A DNA stretch of 64,000 nt, from assembly GCF_022352215.1 (NCBI RefSeq), contig NZ_JAKRWF010000001.1, positions 1,488,001 through 1,552,000 on the forward strand. The letters are read 5' to 3'. Shown one piece after another: positions 53,714-59,443 of the stretch (position 1 is the stretch's first letter; each line of letters begins with the position of its first letter). A model generated the notes under the pieces. The model saw nothing but the letters and a program-made list of their open reading frames with translations, was not told the DNA's origin and did no database searches. A program made the position numbers and the translations under genes. Source of the stretch: Flavihumibacter cheonanensis (lineage in GTDB: Bacteria; Bacteroidota; Bacteroidia; Chitinophagales; Chitinophagaceae).

Positions 53714-56005
53714 CTACTTACTGATCCGTACACCCAGAAATACCCGGCGGCCCTGGTTGGGGGCGTACATATAGGTGGGATCAAAGCTGAGTGCGTAAGG
53801 ATTTTCGGGAGTGGCTATTACCTGCCCGCCTGCATCGCGAACTACCTGTTTATCAAACGGGTCATGAGCACGGGCAATCAGGAAAGGATTGCCCCTGTTG
53901 GGCGTGAAATCCAGCAGATTTTTGACACCCCCAAAAAATTCAATACCTGATTTCCATTTTTTGCTGACTTGCAGGTGCTGGAGTGTCCATACCGGCGACA
54001 CTGGTTTACGGGGATCCAGGTCAGAAACCAGTGGCAACAACATAGGACCATAGACAGAGCCCGTATAATCAGCCGACCAGCCGGCATTTCTAAATCGGTA
54101 AGATAGCGTCCAGGTGCCCGACCACTGCTCGGTCAGGAGCTGCCGGCTTCGTTGCAGTTTTCCCTGTTCATCCCGGTTTGAAATTCGTACATCCTGCACC
54201 GTTAGTCCGGTTGTAAAACGCAATCTGCTGCCGAGTTGTCCTTCCAGATTCAGGCTAGCACCTAGTGACTCCGCATACCCATCGAGGTTAGCGTAAATGA
54301 TTTTGTCAGCATTAGTGGTATAATCCGGAATGATCCGGTTGGAAAAATAAGTATACCATCCGGCAGCTTCCAGGTTCATGAAACCGTTACCAACCACCAA
54401 CTTCCGACTGTAATTGAGGCTGGCATTGTAACTCCTTTCAGGTTTCAGGTCACCCACAATTTCCACTTCCCTGGCGCCTGTAAGGGCTGCATGGTCTTCA
54501 GTAAACAGATTCACCACCCGGAAACCGGTACCCATATTCAGCCGTATATAGTCCTTATCGGAAAGTTTCCATTTGTAAGCCAGCCTTGGAGTAAAAATTG
54601 ATCCATGCCGGCGGTCAAAATCGTACCGCATTCCGGCCAGCAACTGGTGCTGTGTATGCAATGAAATGTCATCCTGTACAAAAACACCGGGAATCAATAC
54701 TTTATCGGGACGGTTGGTTTTTCCATCCACTGCCAGGGTTGCAGGTGTGTTATCATCATAAAAGGTATAACGGGAAACAATACCCGAAAGCAGCTGATGT
54801 TTGCCCGCCTTTTTTTCCCAGGTAAGCTGACCAAAACCAATGTACTGATCTGCATCATAAATGGTAGTACCATATGCAGACCGCTGCTGGTGGGCATTGG
54901 CAGAAAAAGAAAACAGTAGTTTTTCGGTTGTGGGTAATTGGTAGTTACCGATCCATTCCAACCTATTGGTACTAATCTGTTCTCCATATCGCTCCTCTCC
55001 TCCCCTGAAAGCGCGGGTCCACTGCATTTCACCTCCCCATCGGTCTTCCGTAATAAAACGTACTGCCATACCGGCCTGGCGCCCATGCTTACGGTCCCAT
55101 TGGATTTTGCTGAATAACGACAATCGATTCTGCAAAGTTACATCCGTGAAATTGTCTTTGTTTTTATCAATGCGATGTGTGTAATTAAAATAATTGACAC
55201 CTACCAATGCCTGGCTTTTGGAACCGGTTCTGATTTTGAAACCAGCGTCCAGGTTGTGTTCCCGCCAGCTGGTTCCTGTATATTCTATTGAATAGTGAGG
55301 AGCTTTTGTCGGATTTTTGGTTATTACGTTGATAAGTCCACCCATCGCTTCAGATCCATATAAGGAGGAAGCAGGCCCCTTAACCACTTCGATCCGTTCC
55401 ACCAGTGAACTGGGGATTCCCTGTAAACCATAAACGGTTGCCAAACTGCTGACTATCGGCATACCATCAATCAAAACCATGGTATAGGGCCCTTCCAGTC
55501 CATTGATATGAATATCTCCGGTATTACAAACATTACAATTCAATTGCGGACGAACACCATTCACCAGTTGCAAGGCATCAAATAAACTCGGAGTTGGATT
55601 TTTTCGAAAGAATTGAGCGGAATATACTTCCACCGGAACCGGGCTGGCAGAACGTACAACAGCCCGCATGGTTCCGCTTACCACAACCGCATCCATTTCT
55701 TTTGAAGTTGAAACCAATTTAATTTCCTGTTCTCCTTTTTTCCAGTTCCATTCACGGGTTTCATATCCCACCGCTGAAACCAGCAGCATGGCCCGGTCCT
55801 TCCCCAGATCAATCAGGTCATTGAGGGAAAAATTCCCCAGGCTATCCGCCAAAACGGATTTTCCGCTGGCTTTCAGCTTTATCGTTGCAAAAGCTACCGG
55901 TACTCCTGTCCCCTCTTCCACCACCTTCACCGAAAGAGTTGAAACCTGCGCCTGGCCTGAAATAGAGAGCAACAGTAAAACATATCCCACAATCCAGTAT
56001 TTCAT
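53714..56005 (-). CDS. TonB-dependent receptor of the metal-efflux locus
   Basis: Outer-membrane receptor of 763 residues. Signal peptide to GQAQ (~20), a carboxypeptidase-regulatory domain (~25-105), a plug with LNCNVCNTGDIHINGLEGPYTMVLIDGMP and VKGPASSLYGSEAMGGLINVITK, and a barrel ending in FLGVRISK. The two close cysteines in CNVCN are conserved in many Bacteroidota receptors of this CirA/FepA-like type. It heads a minus-strand series with the secreted protein, pump and adaptor, so a metal or metallophore is the likely ligand, by inference only. Confidence 0.92.
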   Translation of the reverse strand: MKYWIVGYVLLLLSISGQAQVSTLSVKVVEEGTGVPVAFATIKLKASGKSVLADSLGNFSLNDLIDLGKDRAMLLVSAVGYETREWNWKKGEQEIKLVSTSKEMDAVVVSGTMRAVVRSASPVPVEVYSAQFFRKNPTPSLFDALQLVNGVRPQLNCNVCNTGDIHINGLEGPYTMVLIDGMPIVSSLATVYGLQGIPSSLVERIEVVKGPASSLYGSEAMGGLINVITKNPTKAPHYSIEYTGTSWREHNLDAGFKIRTGSKSQALVGVNYFNYTHRIDKNKDNFTDVTLQNRLSLFSKIQWDRKHGRQAGMAVRFITEDRWGGEMQWTRAFRGGEERYGEQISTNRLEWIGNYQLPTTEKLLFSFSANAHQQRSAYGTTIYDADQYIGFGQLTWEKKAGKHQLLSGIVSRYTFYDDNTPATLAVDGKTNRPDKVLIPGVFVQDDISLHTQHQLLAGMRYDFDRRHGSIFTPRLAYKWKLSDKDYIRLNMGTGFRVVNLFTEDHAALTGAREVEIVGDLKPERSYNASLNYSRKLVVGNGFMNLEAAGWYTYFSNRIIPDYTTNADKIIYANLDGYAESLGASLNLEGQLGSRLRFTTGLTVQDVRISNRDEQGKLQRSRQLLTEQWSGTWTLSYRFRNAGWSADYTGSVYGPMLLPLVSDLDPRKPVSPVWTLQHLQVSKKWKSGIEFFGGVKNLLDFTPNRGNPFLIARAHDPFDKQVVRDAGGQVIATPENPYALSFDPTYMYAPNQGRRVFLGVRISK

Positions 56006-56023
56006 ATTTAGTCCTGTCTAAAT
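56006..56023. promoter_or_regulatory. Operator candidate directly before the TonB receptor start
   Basis: ATTTAGTCCTGTCTAAAT: perfect 6-bp arms ATTTAG / CTAAAT, with a further C-G pair inside. It fills the space between the predicted transcription start (about 56030) and the ATG at 56005, a position where a repressor could block transcription or ribosome access. The layout resembles DtxR/MntR-type boxes, but that is only a guess. Confidence 0.55.
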
Positions 56024-56034
56024 TTATTTTTAGC

Positions 56035-56067
56035 CAAATATAGACACATTTTTTATTTATACCACAA
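56035..56067 (-). promoter_or_regulatory. Promoter of the TonB receptor of the metal locus
   Basis: Minus-strand TTG (56065-56067), 22 nt, TATATTTG (56035-56042). The TTG lies between the arms of another inverted repeat, TTATTTAT (56053-56060) / ATAAATAA (56069-56076). Confidence 0.6.
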
Positions 56068-56142
56068 AATAAATAATGCTTTTTTCTATACGATTTTGAC
56101 GAATGGCACGTTATCTGCATAGAAGGCTCTAAAATTTCTATC

Positions 56143-56235
56143 ATGCACTCAAGGAACGCCGACAAATTATTTATCGCAGCCATCTTTACCTCCCTGGTAT
56201 TGTTTTACGGGCTGTTTGCACTGATTCTGGGTTAA
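56143..56235 (+). CDS. Possible 30-residue membrane peptide
   Basis: ATG to TAA, 30 residues: a charged start (MHSRNADK) and one hydrophobic helix (LFIAAIFTSLVLFYGLFALILG) running to the end. It fills the gap between the TonB receptor upstream region and the GNAT gene, whose -7 element begins six bases after its stop. The composition is that of a genuine small membrane protein, but without comparison it could be a chance frame. Confidence 0.4.
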   Translation: MHSRNADKLFIAAIFTSLVLFYGLFALILG

Positions 56236-56240
56236 GGACC

Positions 56241-56248
56241 TAGATTTG
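56241..56248 (+). promoter_or_regulatory. -7 element of the GNAT gene, 4 nt from ATG
   Basis: TAGATTTG, full match to TAnnTTTG, then CGGT and the ATG at 56253. A TTG (56216-56218) lies 22 nt upstream, within the possible small ORF. Confidence 0.55.
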
Positions 56249-56252
56249 CGGT

Positions 56253-56735
56253 ATGGAATGGAAAATCCGGCCGATACAGCCAGGGGACAACCCGGAACTG
56301 GCCCTCATCATTCGAACCGCTTTAACAGAATTTGGTGCCAACAAACCAGGCACTGTCTATTACGACGAATCCACCGATCATTTATTTGAATTGTTCCAGA
56401 CTCCGGGCAGTTGTTATTTTATTGCAGAAGAAAACAATCAACTCTTGGGAGGTGCGGGACTCTTTCCTACTCCCGGTTTGCCGGAGGGTTGGGGCGAACT
56501 GGTAAAAATGTACCTGAGAAAAGAAGCAAGAGGCTTGGGATTAGGAAGAAAACTAATAGCTCATTGCCTCGAAGAGGCAAAACGCAGTGGTTATCACACG
56601 GTGTACCTGGAAACCATGCCGGAATTGCGCAAAGCGGTAGCAGTATATGAGCAATTCGGGTTTGAATACCTTGGTGGTCCCGTTGGCAATTCAGGCCATT
56701 TCGGTTGTGATGTGTGGATGAAAAAGACGCTCTAG
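56253..56735 (+). CDS. GNAT family N-acetyltransferase
   Basis: 160 residues with the Gcn5-related fold. The acetyl-CoA loop is RKEARGLGLGRKLIAHCLEEAK (motif A, RGLGLGRKL). Motif B follows with GYHTVYLETMPELRKAVAVYEQFGFEYLGG. No substrate can be assigned. The mRNA is predicted to start at or very near the ATG. Its TAG stop overlaps the stop of the convergent barrel gene within CTAG. Confidence 0.92.
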   Translation: MEWKIRPIQPGDNPELALIIRTALTEFGANKPGTVYYDESTDHLFELFQTPGSCYFIAEENNQLLGGAGLFPTPGLPEGWGELVKMYLRKEARGLGLGRKLIAHCLEEAKRSGYHTVYLETMPELRKAVAVYEQFGFEYLGGPVGNSGHFGCDVWMKKTL

Positions 56736-57271
56736 CGTTTACGATAGGTATCAACAATGCCCCGTGGCGATAAATAGATCTGGAAGCCTATTCGTACTAC
56801 GACACCGCCATCGCTTGGAACATCGGAAACCTTGGAATTGACATAACCCACAAGGGTCTCTATTGCTACGTGTTCATTTACAAATGCTGCGAGTCCCGGA
56901 CCAATAAAAAAATCTGCTCCATTCACAGTGGAACGAAAGCTGGGATTATCAAATTTGTTGGAGGTAAAAATATATTCAGATGCGATAAAGGGCTTGAGCT
57001 CCTTCTTTCCAAAATAATACCGTACAAATGGCCCGACACCAAATACAGTGGTTTTATTATCACCTGTTTTATTGTAAGAAAGTTGAAAAACCCCACCCGC
57101 TGCAAAGTTGTTCAAAAAGAAATAGCCGGCAGCCGGATTGAGACTCACCGTGGTATTCCGACTGGTATTCAGGGCAAAACTACCACCAACCAGCCAATCC
57201 TGTTGCTCCGTTTGGGCAGTTACTCCAAGAGCAATTACCAATCCGAATATTAGCAGTGTGATTTTTTTCAT
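56732..57271 (-). CDS. Outer-membrane beta-barrel protein
   Basis: 179 residues. Signal peptide MKKITLLIFGLVIALGVTAQ, then alternating amphipathic strands (WLVGGSFALNTSRNTTVSLNPAAGYFFLNNFAAGG, VFGVGPFVRYYFGKKELKPFIASEYIF). This fits the small OMP_b-brl family of Bacteroidota. It is the last gene of a six-gene minus-strand operon, and its ATG overlaps the TGA of the SprT-like gene (ATGA). Role unknown. Confidence 0.87.
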   Translation of the reverse strand: MKKITLLIFGLVIALGVTAQTEQQDWLVGGSFALNTSRNTTVSLNPAAGYFFLNNFAAGGVFQLSYNKTGDNKTTVFGVGPFVRYYFGKKELKPFIASEYIFTSNKFDNPSFRSTVNGADFFIGPGLAAFVNEHVAIETLVGYVNSKVSDVPSDGGVVVRIGFQIYLSPRGIVDTYRKR

Positions 57272-57891
57272 AACTGGTGGTTTAGTACTTCGTACAATCC
57301 ACTGAAAAGGTACAACTTTCCGGTTGCCAGTTCTTTACACTGATATCTTTTTCTTAATTTTTTTCCTTTTTGAAAGACCCTCCCTCCGTCAATTTCAAAA
57401 AGGGCACCTTCTGGTAATTCCTCCACCAAAACCTGCTTCTGATCGGGGTGATCATGATTTCGTAATATCCGCATCAGGTTTTCGTCTGCACAACTACTGG
57501 CAGGCAGATTATGAAGACTCTTATTCAGGGCAGCTTCCACATCACCCGGAAACAATCCTTTGCCAAGAAACTGCTCAAGCAGATGCCTGTATAACTGTTT
57601 CCATTCTTTGCCATGAGATTGAACCCGGTTGCCATATTGTTCAAAGGTTACCAGGTGAGCCAGTTCATGGATAAGGGTAATCAGGAATGCATAAGGATTC
57701 AGATTGCCATTTACACTAATCCGGTGATTGCGGTTCAGATGTGCATGACGATAATCACCAAGCAGGCTGCGCCGTTCCCGGCTTATCGTCAGGTGCACCT
57801 TATAATAATGCAGGTAGCGGGCGATCTGCTCATAAGAACCCTCTGGCAGAAAATGAGAAAGCTGGGTAAGCGGGTATTCCTTTTTGGGCAT
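57268..57891 (-). CDS. SprT-like zinc metallopeptidase domain protein
   Basis: 207 residues. The zinc-binding HELAH (H75-E76-H79) lies in FLITLIHELAHLVTFEQYG, and a third ligand is probably H93 in SHGKEWKQ. C-terminally, the SprT family's zinc-ribbon cysteines are mostly missing, leaving C-A-D-E and RYQCKE. Cytoplasmic. Bacterial SprT-like proteins have no settled function; eukaryotic SPRTN cleaves DNA-crosslinked proteins. It starts three bases behind the AtpI-like gene and overlaps the barrel gene by four bases. Confidence 0.85.
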   Translation of the reverse strand: MPKKEYPLTQLSHFLPEGSYEQIARYLHYYKVHLTISRERRSLLGDYRHAHLNRNHRISVNGNLNPYAFLITLIHELAHLVTFEQYGNRVQSHGKEWKQLYRHLLEQFLGKGLFPGDVEAALNKSLHNLPASSCADENLMRILRNHDHPDQKQVLVEELPEGALFEIDGGRVFQKGKKLRKRYQCKELATGKLYLFSGLYEVLNHQL

Positions 57892-57894
57892 GGA

Positions 57895-58296
57895 TCAACT
57901 CGACTTGCTTTGTTTTAGGACGGATCGCAATTCGATAATGGTGTACAACACATAGAGCGCCATCGCGCCAAACAAGGCCGGCTTGTTCACATTATTACGG
58001 TTGAGGTACATATAAACGAAGGCAGCCAGGGCACCACCAAAAAGCTTCAGTAGCATACCCGAATACATGTTACGCATAAAGACATGGGTGGAACTGTTTG
58101 CCATGGATCGCAAATGCAACCAGAGAGAGATAAAAAAGATTCCAAAGAGAATGAGATTTGCTACCATCAGAACGCTGGTATCGAGTCCGGCTGCAGCCAG
58201 GCGTTGCTGAAAAACAATCAACAGGCCATTTACGATAATAAAAAACAGCAAAAGGGGAAGTAGTGCCTTACGGGAATCAGTTCGTTTTTTTTCCAT
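57895..58296 (-). CDS. Four-helix membrane protein, AtpI-like
   Basis: 133 residues with a basic start and four hydrophobic helices (LLPLLLFFIIVNGLLIVF; VLMVANLILFGIFFISLWL; MLLKLFGGALAAFVYMYL; ALFGAMALYVLYTIIEL). Size, topology and the overlap of 20 bases with the AtpZ gene suggest the AtpI/ATP-synthase-assembly type seen next to atpZ. However, the F0F1 genes themselves are not in the window, so the assignment is an inference. Confidence 0.7.
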   Translation of the reverse strand: MEKKRTDSRKALLPLLLFFIIVNGLLIVFQQRLAAAGLDTSVLMVANLILFGIFFISLWLHLRSMANSSTHVFMRNMYSGMLLKLFGGALAAFVYMYLNRNNVNKPALFGAMALYVLYTIIELRSVLKQSKSS

Positions 58297-58522
58297 TCGA
58301 TTTACCTGCGGTTTCTTTTACCAATTTGAAAATGGTAACAGCAATTACCAGCAAAGGTAAGATCCAAACGGATAAGGGCATAGAAAAGCCGAGCCGCTTA
58401 TCGATCCAGATACCGGCCCAAACAGCCAGTCCCAGGGCCACCAGCAATTGGGTGCCCAGGGAAAGGTATTTCAATAAGTTGTGAGAATTATCAGGCAGCT
58501 TTTGTGTCTTTCTGCTTTTCAT
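58277..58522 (-). CDS. atpZ: AtpZ/AtpI-type F0F1-ATPase accessory protein
   Basis: 81 residues, two hydrophobic helices separated by the typical short loop (GTQLLVALGLAVWAGIWIDKRLGFSMPLSVWIL). The DKRLG segment between helices is a signature of the AtpZ (COG5336) family, implicated in magnesium uptake or assembly of the F0 sector. Its ATG lies inside the 3' end of the bactofilin gene (32-base overlap), and it overlaps the following gene by 20 bases, so all three are translated from one mRNA. Confidence 0.85.
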   Translation of the reverse strand: MKSRKTQKLPDNSHNLLKYLSLGTQLLVALGLAVWAGIWIDKRLGFSMPLSVWILPLLVIAVTIFKLVKETAGKSNGKKTN

Positions 58523-58916
58523 TCACCATAGTAGGCGCTGCTGTTTCAACCCCCATATGACAGGCCCCGTTAAAAGTGGCAGCTGGTTCAATTTGCAATT
58601 TACCTGCATGAATATTGCCATTAACCGTGCCGCTGGCTTTCAGCTGGAGCAGTTCTTTCACTTTGATGGTTCCGGTTACTTTACCCATGATATCGGCTTG
58701 CACACCATGGATATCGCCTTCTACCACTCCGTTGGCACCGATTACTACTTTGGCAGTACTGTGGATATTGCCGATCAGCTTACCGTCAATGCGGAGATCA
58801 CCATTGCTGGAGATATCACCTTTCAGGGTGGTTCCGTTGCCGATCAGGCTGGTACTGCTACTTGTGCTGCCGGATACTTCTGCGGCAGCTTCAGATTTGG
58901 ATTTTCCGTTGAACAT
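58491..58916 (-). CDS. Bactofilin
   Basis: Polymer-forming cytoskeletal protein of 141 residues. A short disordered start (serine and threonine rich) is followed by the bactofilin beta-helix: SLIGNGTTLKGDISSNGDLRIDGKLIGNIHSTAKVVIGANGVVEGDIHG, with glycine/hydrophobic periodicity, and a charged tail. Bactofilins assemble nucleotide-free filaments that organise cell-wall synthesis or shape. The preceding gene encodes a membrane/coiled-coil protein that may anchor it. Confidence 0.94.
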   Translation of the reverse strand: MFNGKSKSEAAAEVSGSTSSSTSLIGNGTTLKGDISSNGDLRIDGKLIGNIHSTAKVVIGANGVVEGDIHGVQADIMGKVTGTIKVKELLQLKASGTVNGNIHAGKLQIEPAATFNGACHMGVETAAPTMVNEKQKDTKAA

Positions 58917-58926
58917 GATCTTGGAT

Positions 58927-59322
58927 TTAATCGGTGGTTGTTTCAGTTACCGGTATATTCAGCAGGGTTGTATCCAATGCTACTGGCTCCTCCCCCTGTA
59001 ATACCCGTTTAATATTTAACAAATACTGATCTTTATAATACATCGCCTGTTCCAGCGAATCGGTACGGATCTTCAATTGTCTCAATTCTTTGGTCGCACT
59101 GGCCGATCCGTAACCCGGAATATACAACTTTAACGGTGTAAACACAATTAAAGCTACGGTCAGGCTGGTCAATAACACAAAAATGGTACTCAAACCAATG
59201 TAAACACTTAGCCGCGATAATTTGAAGGTTACCACCTCTTCGTAACTGTCGTCGTTCATCACAACCAGCCGGTACCTGTTACGTAAACGCTTAAGGGTGG
59301 TATTGGTATTGTTTTCAGGCAT
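58927..59322 (-). CDS. Single-pass membrane protein with coiled coil, bactofilin partner candidate
   Basis: 131 residues. A cytosolic part (NRYRLVVMNDDSYEEVVTFKLSRLSVYIG) is followed by one helix (LSTIFVLLTSLTVALIVFTPL) and a periplasmic segment with coiled coil (KELRQLKIRTDSLEQAMYYKDQYLLNIKRVLQG). The sequence resembles the N-terminal region of Bacteroidota M23 endopeptidases encoded beside bactofilin genes, but the peptidase domain is absent and the protein ends soon after. Either the gene is a natural short form or it has lost the enzyme domain. First gene of the operon. Confidence 0.75.
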   Translation of the reverse strand: MPENNTNTTLKRLRNRYRLVVMNDDSYEEVVTFKLSRLSVYIGLSTIFVLLTSLTVALIVFTPLKLYIPGYGSASATKELRQLKIRTDSLEQAMYYKDQYLLNIKRVLQGEEPVALDTTLLNIPVTETTTD

Positions 59323-59373
59323 TAAAATTGTTCAGTTTTTCACGTTAAGCCGCCACAACTTACATAAAATTCG

Positions 59374-59390
59374 AGCCAAATTATTTGGCT
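59374..59390. promoter_or_regulatory. 17-bp palindrome in the divergent bactofilin-operon / porW region
   Basis: AGCCAAATTATTTGGCT: perfect 8-bp arms around one base. It lies 18 bases upstream of the porW -33 TTG and about 50 bases before the start of the divergent operon, a typical site for a dimeric regulator. Confidence 0.55.
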
Positions 59391-59408
59391 AACTTTAAAA
59401 TAATTTTC

Positions 59409-59438
59409 TTGTGGGTATGTTATTATCAATTTAGTTTG
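59409..59438 (+). promoter_or_regulatory. Promoter of porW/sprE, -7 element 5 nt from ATG
   Basis: TTG (59409-59411), exactly 19 nt, TTAGTTTG (59431-59438, one base off TAnnTTTG), then CGCAG and the ATG at 59444. Good spacing with a predicted transcription start at or near the start codon. Confidence 0.6.
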
Positions 59439-59443
59439 CGCAG

